Made by a program: the position numbers and the translations under genes
Part shown: positions 35,415 to 46,341 of the stretch, one piece after another
Layout of the letters: each line of letters begins with the position of its first letter
Position numbering within the stretch: the first letter of the stretch is position 1
Notes under the pieces: generated by a model
The model's database searches: none
The model's input: only the letters and a program-made list of their open reading frames with translations
Told to the model about the DNA's origin: nothing
Assembly (NCBI RefSeq): GCF_010093535.1
Contig: NW_022985176.1
Span: forward strand, 1,204,360 to 1,268,359
Direction: 5' to 3'
Length of the DNA: 64,000 bases
DNA from: Lindgomyces ingoldianus
Lineage: Eukaryota > Ascomycota > Dothideomycetes > Pleosporales > Lindgomycetaceae

Positions 35415-37325
35415 ATGCTCGACAGGGATTGTGCACCATCGGACTTCGTCAATTATCCCTCGCCCATAGCTTACGAAATACCATACCAATCGCCCAAGCC
35501 ACCCCAAAATCCAGCCCTCAAGGGATTGGCACTTCACTACCTATCTTCGCTGTAAGTCCCACTTGCCAACTGCCTTTCTCCGCTAATGAACCCAGTCTTG
35601 CATCTCTCCCCTTCCTCCAATCCTTCTTCTGGCACAATGCGGGCTTTAACACGCTGCGGAAGACGAAGGAACTCGAACACGTCGAGGCGCGATACGACCC
35701 CACCGTAATTCCCATTCCGAAGCCTAGTGATGAGCCAATTGCGAGCTATACGAGCGATTTGAGTATCCGCGTTCTTCCTAAAGCTGCAAAGGCACGGTTC
35801 TATACATGTGCGGATTTCCACGAGGCATATAAGACTGGGACAGTTGCACCTATCGATGTTGTAGAGGCGCTGCTTCCGCTTGTGCGTAGGGATGTGGAGA
35901 AGAGAACTGTCCATTCCACCGCATTTGTTCACTCGAAGGTCGAGCTAGTGAAGAAAGCTGCCGAGGCCTCGACGCAGCGATACAAGGAGGGAAAGCCGCT
36001 TGGGATGCTGGATGGAGTGCCGTTTGCGGTCAAGGATGAAATGGATGTCCGGGGATACCAGAGGTTTGTGGGGACAACGCATGACTACAATGAGGGAAAG
36101 GAAGTAGAGACATCGTGGTGTGTCAGGAAGCTTGAGGAGGAAGGCTGCGTGATGCTGGGGAAGCTGACAATGCATGAGCTAGGCCTTGGTGAGAAACTCT
36201 TCACATATGATGTATTGCATAGGCTGAGGCTAATGGTAGACAGATACTACAAACAATAACCCCAAATGGGGAACTCCTTTGAATCCATATAACTCGTCTT
36301 ACTACACCGGGGGTTCGTCTGGAGGTGCCGGATATGTCATAGCTCAAGGCCTTGTTCCCTTCGCCATAGGTTCGGACGGCGGAGGCTCGATTCGCATCCC
36401 GAGCAACTACTGTGGCATATACGGCCTCAAGCCCTCCCATAGCCGCGTCTCCACCGCCCCCCTTCTTCAATTCGCAAATACAACAGTAGTTCAAGGACCT
36501 TTGGCCGCCAACATGACCGATCTCGAAATCTCCTACCGCATTCTTGCCCAACCTGACCCTTCCCATCCCTTATCCCGGCAATTCGATCCCCCGAAACTAC
36601 TTTCAACGCCGCGTAAAAAGATCCTCGGGATCTGTAAACCCTGGTTCGATCGCGCAGACCCAGAAGTCAAGGCTGTTTGCCAAGCTGCAATTGACTACTT
36701 TGTCTCTAAACTAAGCTACCAGGTCATCGACATCAGCCTCCCACTCATACACGAAGGCCAATTAGCCCATGCCATGACCATCCTCTCAGAATGCGTGACC
36801 GCCCAGCCCTCCGTCACCAACCTCACGGCCGCGAACAAAATACTGCTAAAAGTCGCCGCGCAAACCCCAGCGCGAGACTTCCTCCTCGCCCAGCGTCTCC
36901 GCAACCTCCTCATGCAACATCTTGCACACCTCTTTACCACCTACCCGGGTCTCATCATCGTCACACCTACAACGCCGAATGCAGGATGGGCGATCAAACC
37001 GGGAGATTTGAGTTATGGGCTGATGGATGGTAATATGCAGGTCAGGAATATGGAATATGTCTGGTTGGCTAATTTCACGGGGATCCCTTGCATTAGCTTT
37101 CCAATAGGATATGTGGATGCGAAGCAGGGAGATGGTAGAGTGCCGATTGGCCTGAGCGGGAATGGGGAGTGGGGGTGTGAGGACGCGCTGATTGAGTTTG
37201 GGTATGATGGGGAGGCATGGTTGAATGAGGGGTTTGAGGGAGGGAGAGCGAGGCCTAGGGATTGGGTGGATGTGCTTGGGAGGGAGCTGAGGAGTGGTGG
37301 GAGAGGTGAGGAAGTGTTTGGCTAG
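35415..37325 (+). CDS. amidase (amidase-signature family)
   Basis: Predicted amide or carbamoyl hydrolase using a Ser-cisSer-Lys triad; the natural substrate is unknown. Exons: 35415-35551, 35596-36188 and 36244-37325. They join in phase to 1,812 nt, 603 aa. The catalytic Lys is in GVPFAVKDEMDV (about residue 200). The signature block is in exon 3: YYTGGSSGGAGYVIAQG with the cis-Ser, then IGSDGGGSIRIPSNYCG with the nucleophile Ser, and GLKPSHSRVS. The middle TMHELGLG...NPKWGTPLNPYN region also fits; the intron after GLG (GTGAGA donor) is needed to join it. No signal peptide is visible. The length is usual for fungal members of this family. The start ATG at 35415 is the first in frame. Confidence 0.92.
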
Positions 37326-37695
37326 GTATAGAGATGGCGTAAGGGAAATTTGGATGTTGGGCTAGGGGAAGGGTGGTGCGAGGTCGCTCTGGCAACATTT
37401 TGGATCTTGGAGTCAGTTTAGTGCTCTAATGTTAATAGGAGATGTGATTTCTTCTGATAAATCAAATCACATCAACACTCCAGCAATGGATGACCCTTGT
37501 GTTTGTCTACGGGGATTTCAACCCTTCCAGCTAAAATAAGGAATACTGCAGGCGACACAACACTCCGTAACATTTCTAAAACCTGAGCAAGCACGCTATC
37601 AAACCCCTTTGCAAAGACACCACATATCTTAAACACTATCACCTTCATCCATTAGCCCCTAGCCAGCACTCTTCACCGGTCTCAGCGAGCTCAAA
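37326..37695. other. convergent intergenic region
   Basis: 3' flanks of the amidase gene and of the small minus-strand frame at 37696-38085; nothing else is seen. Confidence 0.4.
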
Positions 37696-38085
37696 TCAGT
37701 CCTCAGCTGGCATCCTTGCAACCTCGCCGCTCGGCAGTGGCCAGTTATTAACGGACAGGATGCGCGACTGTCTCCTATGGATACCTTGCCGGACCCGGAT
37801 TTTGGCGTCTTCGGCGCGCCAGGAGTATTCATTGCCGATTTCGTGGGCCTCCTCTTCCTCCTCCTCTTCTTCTAGCTGTGGCGAGAGTGGAAGGGCCCAG
37901 AGTTCTGTTAGTAGTTGGGGCACGTCTGGCGATGCAGCACTTCCAGAAGATGTGGTTGATGGGAGGAGTTTGACGGGCGTGGTGTCGTCACCATCGCCCT
38001 CTTTGTCTGAGCAAGCCGCATTAGATACCGACAGGTTGTAAATTTGCAGGGTCATGGGCTCCAGCGGACGTAGAAGTTGTGGCAA
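37696..38085 (-). CDS. small acidic hypothetical protein (tentative)
   Basis: A single open frame of 129 codons. Its second Met (38055) gives a more natural start, MTLQIYNLSVSNAAC. The middle is Ser/Thr/Pro-rich, followed by a run of eight Glu and a basic-aromatic segment (EYSWRAEDAKIRVRQGIHRR). It reads as plausible protein with an intact frame, but no family is recognised and no intron supports it. It may be a lineage-specific gene or chance. Confidence 0.4.
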   Translation of the reverse strand: MPQLLRPLEPMTLQIYNLSVSNAACSDKEGDGDDTTPVKLLPSTTSSGSAASPDVPQLLTELWALPLSPQLEEEEEEEEAHEIGNEYSWRAEDAKIRVRQGIHRRQSRILSVNNWPLPSGEVARMPAED

Positions 38086-39260
38086 GTTCCGTATTGTTGT
38101 GTATTGCAGAGGTCAGGGGCGATAGGAACTTTGATGCCGTTGGGAAAGAAAGAGGTTTTATATTTGAAGGATGTTTCTTTGGGAGTGGTGGTTGTGGAGT
38201 AGTAGTAGAGTAGTGATGGGTGTGTTAGGCGCTGTGTTCAGTTATTGAGTGATGGAATCTGATGCCGTAGAACAGGAACTTTCAGCGCAGTCAGGCGGCT
38301 GTTGTGGAGTTGGGGGCATAGCAGAGTGATTTAAGTTACAAGCTTCTAGGGTTCAGTTTATTTTGAGGTAGCCTCTATGGGTTATTAGCTGGAATTTAGA
38401 GTATTGAGCACTAGATTTCGCAGAAGATGATGAGAAAAGACAATAGAATAATAATGGTTGGCAGGAAGTTCTATTAGGGAAGTGTTGTCAAAAAGGCTTT
38501 TTTCTTAGATAAGGGACACTAAATCTCAGGTAGCGAGTGCTCATTTTCTCGGGCGTGAAGAGAAGTGGTGACGGAATGTTGGCTGACTAGAAATTCTTTG
38601 CTCGAGGCTATCCAAGGTGCACTTTTCTCAACGATACACACTGTATCTTTGATAGCGAGTGAATTACGCTAGATAAACATCGAATTAAAGAGAACGGCTC
38701 TGAATCGGCACCAAAATTGCAGCGCGAAATGGACACTTCTTCCGGGCTGCTCCTATGAAGCAGTCATCATAACTCCTTTCCAGCTTTAGATTCCTAGCGT
38801 CAATGGACATCATGAGCATAGACAAAAGCAATAATAAAACACCGTTGGGGGAGAAACACTCAAATGAAAATTTACCCAGATTTAATATCTTCAATACATT
38901 CACTACAGAAACGAAGATAAATCTTCAACCACGGCGAACGGTAGTACAAGATTCCCACCTATCCAGAAATAATGCAGGCATGCGAAACATGCATATGTCT
39001 GCAATCCACGATTTTGATATTCACTTACCTTTTATGGCAATCAAAGACCGGATATCGGGAAGCCGCAGCGGCCGGTGTCGAGTTGGGTCCAGGAGGCTGA
39101 AAGTCGTACAATAGTTGCCGGGATCCATATGCACGTATGCGAAACATGCGGCTGTCAGTATTCAATGGCATTAAAATTCACATACCTATTCAGGGAAGTC
39201 CAGAATATTAGCTAGAGAAGAGCAGTAACAAAGATATCCAACATATGATGGTGGACTTGC
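38086..39260. other. intergenic region with possible orphan exon on the minus strand
   Basis: On the minus strand, a frame ending at a GTAAGT donor (about 39027) reads RQLLYDFQPPGPNSTPAA upstream of it. A similar GTATGT donor lies at about 39187. This suggests leftover or alternative exons downstream of the phosphatase gene, but no start or continuation can be proved. The rest is AT-rich and without genes. Confidence 0.3.
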
Positions 39261-41306
39261 CTACCGCGCAGGTCGTCCGTCAGTCACGTCGCCGTATTTT
39301 CCAGACTCATATTCTCCAAAGCAGGCGAAGTCGAAGTCAGCAATCTCAATCTGTTTTTTCTGCACCTGAAGGAAGGTTTCAAATTCACACCACCCGTCGT
39401 CCCGTTTCCCGCATTTTTCAAGACTTCTACCGAGAGGTATCGTACGCTGATTTAAGATGAAATGAACATAGCTCGTCGGCGGCCCCTCGAGGTAAATTTT
39501 AGGGTCCGATCGATTAGAATTAACAGGGGCAGGGGCTTGTATGATTTCGATATCGAGTCTACCAGCGAAAGGCTCCAGATAGCCAAGAACAAATTCGCGC
39601 TCAACAATATGGGTGGTTGGGAGAAATTTGCTGAATTGCGTCAGCCCAAAGGCGGCGAGGATTGAGATAATATTCGCGTCGTGGCTGAAATCGAAGTTTA
39701 GGGATTGATTTGTCGGGAAAGTGACAGTGTTGTTGTCTAGCGTGATGTTGATCTGCGCGGCAGCGTTGGTGATCACATGGTGCTGCATTCGAGCGAGCAC
39801 TTCTTCTACGTAACCTACTCACCATCAGTCCTGAACAACTTTGGGGAATAGGGTATCGAACCTATGCCGATGGCTCGGCCAACAGGTGATTGGAATCCGA
39901 CAAGAGCGGAAAAGCCGATATCAAGACTGTATTCGAAGCCTTCCCACTCTTCAAATGTGAAGAGCCCGCACCAGTGGGAGAAGCCTAGGGCTACTGTTTC
40001 GTAGGCACACAATGCCTGTGCATTATCTATACTTCGTCAGGGAAAACATATGAAGGGGCCAACAAGGTGTTTTACATGTATCGTTAAAAGTCCAGTCCAA
40101 ATCTCCCGAAATCATTCCTTTAGTTCTTAGATAAGCGTCAGTGAGGTAAACTTGTGCCCAGTCATCGACAGCTGTCCATCGTTAGCCAGGTCCGCGGAGA
40201 AGTCTATGGACATAAGATGCCTTTGTATGCAGTTTGTGAGTTAGAGTGGTGGCAAAGCTTGTACCCAGCCATGGTATTGTTAAAATTATCGCCTTCGATG
40301 ACCAATTCTAAAGTTGCGTTCCGTGTCCAACCAAGTCCAAAGAAGCCAGCTAAGAAGTACTCGGCGGATTCTACCATACGCCTCTGGGTCGTGGTCCGAG
40401 CTATGATTTTGCTCCCATTGTTAGGGAACAAGTGGCCATAATTGTAGTAATGGAGAGTCCCAGAATTGAATAGCCTGTAGGAGTTAGCATTGCGCCGCAA
40501 AGGCACCTATCGATACCATTATCCCTGACATACTCTTGCTTTCCAATGGGGACAAGAATCTCAGCTCCGAGCATGAACTTCCAATTATTTAGAAACTCCA
40601 GAGCGCCACTGGCAGTGAACTTTCCCTTCGCACCCATGATCTTCTTCCCAAGTGTTCGCTCACGCCCGCTTATTTCTGGATAGCGGCTGCCATGACGATG
40701 TACCATATTCAACCATGTAACGATTGAGCCACAGGGAATAGGATACTCCTGGACGCCGAACCCACGAGGATTAGGGAAATAAGGGCTAAGATTTGCTAAC
40801 CGCTGGAAAATGTTATGATTGTGCACATTTCCAGGAATTGGTACCTGTGTTTCCAGCGGCGTGTTCGGAATATATGAGATTCCCGGGAAGGGGGCTACGT
40901 TCGTCTGAGCCAGGAATGGTGCACCCCCAGTCTGTGTTGGACCTTTCGGCTTATCAGATAGTGCTATACAAGGATAATGCACTTCACAGCTCACCAGCGA
41001 ATTGTCCCAGAGTCGTGTCAAAATAGTCAGGTACTTCTGACTTCGTAGTAGAGGTTACTGTTAGGAAACACTAAGAACTCAGGAATACCAAGCTGGGTAC
41101 GTTTTCAAATTCACAAAGAGAACTTACTTTGGGAGCAACACTCCTGTCCCTTCAAGGGGACCTGGTCTTGAAAAAAGCCCTGTCCTTTAGTAGAGTCGGT
41201 CAACGGTTACAATGTTAGGCCCGACCAAAGGTTACTTATACGCACCATATATCTGAGGACTTATGAAGCTGAGGATTTCAAGAGTTAGGTCTATTATCCA
41301 CAGCAT
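39261..41306 (-). CDS. secreted histidine acid phosphatase (phytase-like)
   Basis: Extracellular phosphomonoesterase of the histidine acid phosphatase family, releasing phosphate from organic esters. My model has eight exons: 41306-41246, 41184-41128, 41057-40995, 40942-40507, 40474-40212, 40171-40076, 40026-39862 and 39814-39261. Together they give 1,695 nt, 564 aa. The first exon encodes a hydrophobic leader (MLWIIDLTLEILSFISP). The catalytic block WLNMVHRHGSRYPEISGR (RHGxRxP) is in exon 4 and the proton-donor block NFDFSHDANIISILAAFG in exon 8. LHYYNYGHLFP, CAYETVALGFSHWC and EWEGFEYSLDI also match the family. Several donors are weak (GTGCCT, GTCCAT, GTTCGA), and the exon 5/6 junction is the least certain. 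The frame nevertheless closes across all eight exons, so I treat the gene as intact. Confidence 0.85.
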
Positions 41307-42712
41307 TGTTGGGGAGACCGTGTTCGAGTTTGACCTGAAAACCCTCTATTGGGGTAATTGAAATAGGGAAGTGGCTCAGCAATTAATACTAGATTTAAAG
41401 GCTTCGAAAATGTCAGCCAATATTCATAGCATGTACAACTGAGAGCCGATACAAGTGCTGTCGATGTTTAGGGATATGCTCAGCTCGTGAAGCTTTGGCC
41501 GAGGCGGAGTCAAGAGAACACTTGCCAAAGCCCTGAAAATCAATAATTTCGACTATGAAAGAGGGATTCTTGTGTGACTGTGGGGAAAATAAGGTAAATG
41601 GGCAGTTAGAGTACTCAACTCTAGGTGCTTTGTGCACGTGAAGCGCGAGTAGTGGAGGTTAAGAGGAAGGTGAGAAGGTGAGGGCGCATACCCTCAAAGC
41701 AGCTAGTCTGCAACAGGACTAGCCTCTATCCCTCTAGATTTCTTCCCCTCATAAAATCTCCGTCAACATTCTCTCTTGCAACTTAGGCTACAAGTTATCT
41801 TTTATTATATTTTATTACCTCTAGAGCTATTCTTACCTGCTTTACATCTTTACCTTATGTAATCACATAGTGAGCGTGTGTGCACTCTCTCCACGTAAAC
41901 ATGCAAGCTACTCCACTAAATGCTAATTCTCTTATATAAAACTTTAATACCACTGCAACTAGGCCTCCTGTAAGTAGAGGAATCGCCGAAATCTCTGCTA
42001 TACAGTGGTTATGAAGTAGTACTCCAAATTCTCTCTTCGCATAATTTCACAACGCCCCCTTTCAGGCCGCGGGTCGAGCGATCAATGGATTTTGTTGAGT
42101 GCCTTGCGCTGCCTCCATCTCCAAAGCCCTCCCCCGAGATGCCTACATAACTCTAAGGATTCGCAACCGTTTCAAGAATAGTACTTGGAAGCAGCTATCT
42201 CCAGGGGAAATGGTGTAGTGGTATTCCTTCCCCTCCTCTTCTAAATTAACCACTAAACACTACCGCAACGTGGTGACCGGTGCGAGTCTGGCGCTCAGAA
42301 ACGTTTCTTAGTATCCAAAAAAATAGATTCCATCATAAGGCCTAAATTTTCTACCAGCTGTTCCTCTCCTTCCGGCAGGCCTTCCGTTGGGTTGGATTTT
42401 TTTTGGCGGGATTGATAGAGAGGTACCGTAGATGCGTTAGCGAAGTGTTAATTAGGCCGGACTTCTTTATTTCCAGAGCTCAATTGAGCTCAAGGTACAA
42501 TGGAAATTCGATCAAAAAAACAAGAATAGGGGTTTCTCCTGGCTTCTTGTAGAATTTTATGAGGAATGAGTTATGAAAGAAGTGATATATTCTGGACTTA
42601 GGGTCTGAGGAGCTATGTGATTTATATAGTTAGTATAGTGGGACGCGAAGCCCAAGGTCGATTGGGCATTCTATTGTAGAGTCCTCCGGCTTACATTTCT
42701 TAATACTCCCCC
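41307..42712. other. 1.4-kb AT-rich intergenic region
   Basis: It contains the phosphatase promoter and an AT-rich, stop-rich stretch (about 41750-41960) that may be RIP-altered repeat DNA. A tRNA-like A-box sequence (TGGTGTAGTGG, 42209-42219) and a weak B-box (GGTGCGAGTC) follow, but no cloverleaf can be built. No gene is called. Confidence 0.4.
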
Positions 42713-43634
42713 CTAATTATCGACATGCACTAGGCGACTTCTCGGAATACACCTACCGGGATGCCACGCCGCTAACAGAAAAATCGCCCCCACCACAGGT
42801 GCAAACTCCAAGCAACCAAAAAACACCTCATGTGTACTCAAATCACCATAAAGTCCCTGCGCTGTCTCCGCAAGCCTGAAGCACACACGCAAATATACCA
42901 GGACAACCCCCGCGCTAAACGCAACGTAGAAACTTTTCCCTACGACCTTGAACTGCATGCGTCGGGCTTTGACTAGGAACCACGCAAAGAGAAGGATGAA
43001 TATGAGGAAGGAGAAGGATTGGAATGCGAGGCCGGCGAGCAGGATGTTGTTTGGGGTTGTGGGGTCTTTGCGATTCGATTCTGCGACGCCGATGAGGGCT
43101 GCGCCGAAGATTTGGATTACGGTGGCGATAACATCGCAGGTAATGAAGACCCACAGAATCAGTTTTGGTGGAATGGGTGCGTAGTGTCTACCAGTGGTGT
43201 TGATGAGGATTGATAGAACGGTGTATATCGCTGCGGAGAAGAAGACTGGTGCTACGACGATGAAGAAGTATTGTACGACGAAGAATGTTACGCGGTAGGG
43301 ATCAACTTGTGAGGATAAGCAACGAAACACGTAGCCGACGATTTCCTGTTTGGCATATCAATATCAGTTCCGGAGGTCTTGTATATATATGGTTGGTGCT
43401 TAGGATGGGGTGACGTACGAAAGCGATTCCAACCAGCACTGTGCAGAAATACCAGGTCCGATATTTGAACAACTGCCAGGTATGAAGCACACCAGCGACG
43501 AAGAAGAGTATCACACCTAAAACTCCCACAATAACAGACGGCGTGTAGCCGTAAATGACAACAGCTGCATCGTTGGGGCCCATGGGATTTGGAAAGTTGG
43601 GATCAATATACCCGCGTAGTGGAGGAGTTGACAT
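42713..43634 (-). CDS. RTA1-like seven-helix membrane protein
   Basis: Fungal lipid-translocating-exporter family (RTA1 domain). Members are linked to resistance to toxic sterol or lipid compounds and to stress, but the transported substrate is not known from sequence. Exons: 43634-43419 and 43345-42713, joined in phase to 849 nt, 282 aa (GTACGT donor). Seven hydrophobic helices are visible. Family motifs include YGYTPSVIVGVLGVILFFVA at the N-terminus, EIVGYVFR at the start of exon 2, VAPVFFSAAIYTVLS, VFITCDVIATVIQIFGAA with the helix-4/5 Asp and Gln, and VYLRVCFRLAETAQGLYG. The C-terminus is short (HPGRCIPRSRLVHVDN). The length is typical. Confidence 0.93.
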
Positions 43635-44560
43635 TTTGGACGGAGTGATTCAGTTGCTACAGAGTCCCAATGGAGAGAGATTTATCAAAGAGACCCGCCG
43701 TGGGGTTTGGAAAGTCAAGGTGAAGACCTGTTTATGCAACGCGACGCGACGTGGGAAAGTGGATGACGAAATCGTTACTTGAATTTGGAAAATAGAAGGA
43801 AGTAACAGTCATGAAGGAAAGAAACATCCTCTACTTAAGCAAACAGTTTGTAGCTTGTGAAGTTCATAGCTTAATTGTTTTTCGCTTGCTTTGTCTGAAT
43901 TTTGTAGTTCGCGATCGTTGTCAATAATCATGTAAATCTTGTCCTATTGCGGATCGTGAATGAGCCATGCACGGTCTTGGCAACTCGCTATGGCTGCACT
44001 TTTGTTCGTTGGAAAATTGAAGCCGTTGCTTGGCGGAGCTCGTTTTCTAAAGATGCGTTTTCGTCATTGAGGTCGTAGCGAAGAAGTGATTAATGTTTAA
44101 AGTTGAGTTTTTAAATGCGAAGAGAATAATACGCACGTAGTCCAAGCATTAAGTAGTCCACAGGTGGAAGCTGCAATTGATTCTAGAAATTCCACCTGAA
44201 GAAAAAGGGGGAGGTAGAGAAATTGTCCATCCGCAAGCGGTGTTTCTCCTGGTTTTAAAGGAGTCCTTAGCCGGCAGGAAATCCATAGACCTTCAAATCC
44301 CTTCAACTTGGAATCCTCATCTCAGCTGTACCACAATGAAAGGGCCTCAGGGTATATTTTACAGCATGTTACTAGATAATGAAGAACATAACAAGGGAAG
44401 AGTAAATTTGTAAACCTCTTGCTGATATTTGGTAGAATGTTGAGATAGTGCATTCTCCTGTTTTAGGTCTCTTGTCGTGTTGCAAATTAGGTGACAAAAT
44501 GCGGAAAATGGCGATCTTCTTCAACATAGTTGCCATTCGGTATCCTTCGTTCTGATACCG
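43635..44560. other. intergenic region
   Basis: Promoter of the RTA1-like gene and unassigned sequence; short open frames on both strands have no domains. Confidence 0.4.
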
Positions 44561-45667
44561 TCAGCGACCAATGCCTTCTTCAGTCCTTGCCTTGCACCTC
44601 TGGGGAGCCGTCCAGTCCTCCGTTTGCCATTTAGAGCTGGCTCCTGCTTCCTCCCGTCGAGGATCTTTGGATTTTAGTAAAAATACGTGTGACGAGGTTT
44701 GATGTTCCTTCGAACCTGATGGTAGTCTGTTCATACTTTCAGCGGTAGGGCTTACGGTTCTAGTAAGATTAGAGAAGCATGCTAGACTCTCAAGGTCGGA
44801 TACCGAATGGGGTGTGGCAACAACAACCGTCCCGACAATCACACCATCGCGAGTGAAATCTTTTCAGATTTAGGCGGATCAGGTGGTGTACTCGTAGGTG
44901 TAGCTTCAGCGCCAGTCCTATATCTAAATGTAGTACCTCAACTCTAAGACTTCCGTTACTATGATGTACGTTGGCTGACCAGTGTATTTCCAGGTTTCTA
45001 GTTTCGGTAGAGCGGTCCCAGTGATGCAGAACTGGATAACATAGCGCTTATTGGATTCTTTCAATGGTCTGCAGTTCCCATTGTTTTCCGGGGCTGTGTC
45101 GTTGACCCCATAAGTCATTCCCCTGTGGACTTGATAATTAGCATATATATTTGGTAAGAGCCACGCTTAAATATCTACCGCAATCATTGAGACTTCTAAA
45201 GGGAATATCTGGGAAACTAAGTACCTAGGGCAACACATCACCGCTGCTTCCCTGTCCAGAAAGGTCGCGTCTGAAATCGCTGTCGATACCGTCCTTCTGG
45301 TCACTGGTTCCCATCCTGAAGGACAACTTGAAGCTAGAAGTAGAGCCTCTCTGGATATGCCGTGCTATACCAAGAGTAATAATCCTTGTTCCAACCCATA
45401 CCCTTCAAAACGCCCATTTACATTGCTTCCTAGACAGGTTTAGCCCCAGAAGCCCATTAATGTTACGCCGCTTGGGATGATTCCAAGAGTTACGCATGAT
45501 GCTGGAGGACTAATTAAAGTCGCGGCTAAAGGGCCTCGTTGTAAGTTCGAGACGAAATTGAGGCCATCTCTCCATGGAGGAGAATGTAGTAATCGAAGCG
45601 ACTCAGCCTTGTTGGCAACTAGTGGCGGGTGTTGAACCCCTTGAAAGCCGGTCTCGGCCCTAAGCAT
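44561..45667 (-). pseudogene. decayed Cys-rich, membrane-anchored cell-surface protein gene
   Basis: Pieces of one protein can be read in order on the minus strand but in different frames. There is an N-terminal part with LISPPASCVTLGIIPSG (about 45440-45667). Next comes SSCPSGWEPVTRRTVSTAI ending in VMCCPR (about 45230-45350). A segment with Cys spacing and GVNDTAPENNGNC follows (about 44925-45118). Then TPTSTPPDPPKSEKISLA is directly followed, one frame over, by the hydrophobic GVIVGTVVVA (about 44810-44890) and a polar tail. The PPASC and CPSGW/CCP motifs recall fungal extracellular proteins with a Ser/Thr/Pro stalk and one membrane helix. Stops and frameshifts between blocks indicate decay. 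Confidence 0.45.
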
Positions 45668-46341
45668 TTTCCTTTACCATAGCCCTAGGCATTGCATGAT
45701 AGAATGAAACATCAAGGCAAAGTTCGGTAGCCCAGCGTCGTGATAGGCCCCACTAAGCAGCTGTTCTTTGGGGCGAAGCTGCAAGCCACCTATGGGCAGG
45801 CCGATAGGGCTCAATATTGATTTATATGAAGAGATTATCTATGATACCCATGCCTAGTTGGTCTTCTCTAATATGTCTCGACACATATCGGCCTTACGCC
45901 TGGTATCTGTTCGACATCGTCCAGGATTTCAGCCATTCGCATTCTCTCTCGGTATTCTAGGACGGTACAGCGTTGCAGTATCGATTAGAGAATTGAATGA
46001 AACCATCGGACTGCAATTGTAGTTAGGGTAATTTCGATTGGGATAGCAATGGATCAACGCAATGGATTAGCGCAATGGATAGAGAGTTAAGATAGGAAAG
46101 GACAGCGATTGTCTAGATTTAAAAGCTCGGAGAACGTTCCGCTCAAGTCACGTTCCTGAACCAACCCTTCGGTGTATTCAAAAATCGGCCAGGGGTTGTA
46201 TTGTAGCAGACGGATGGCTAACCTGTTGCCTAGAAGGGGCATATATAATACAGGAGAGCTACAAAACTTGCTTCATCATACACAAACGTTTTTAGAAGTA
46301 TGCCCTTCAAACAGCCTCGCTACAACGTCCAAGAGATATTC
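45668..46341. other. intergenic region
   Basis: No gene is seen. It has a short tandem-like stretch GCAATGGAT repeated at about 46046-46080, and the 3' flank of CTNNBL1. Confidence 0.4.

Noticed and set aside
42200..42305. tRNA-like sequence with A-box TGGTGTAGTGG and a weak B-box GGTGCGAGTC
   Set aside because: Acceptor ends do not pair, the T-stem has only four pairs including one wobble, and the spacing would need an unusual intron; at best a decayed tRNA.
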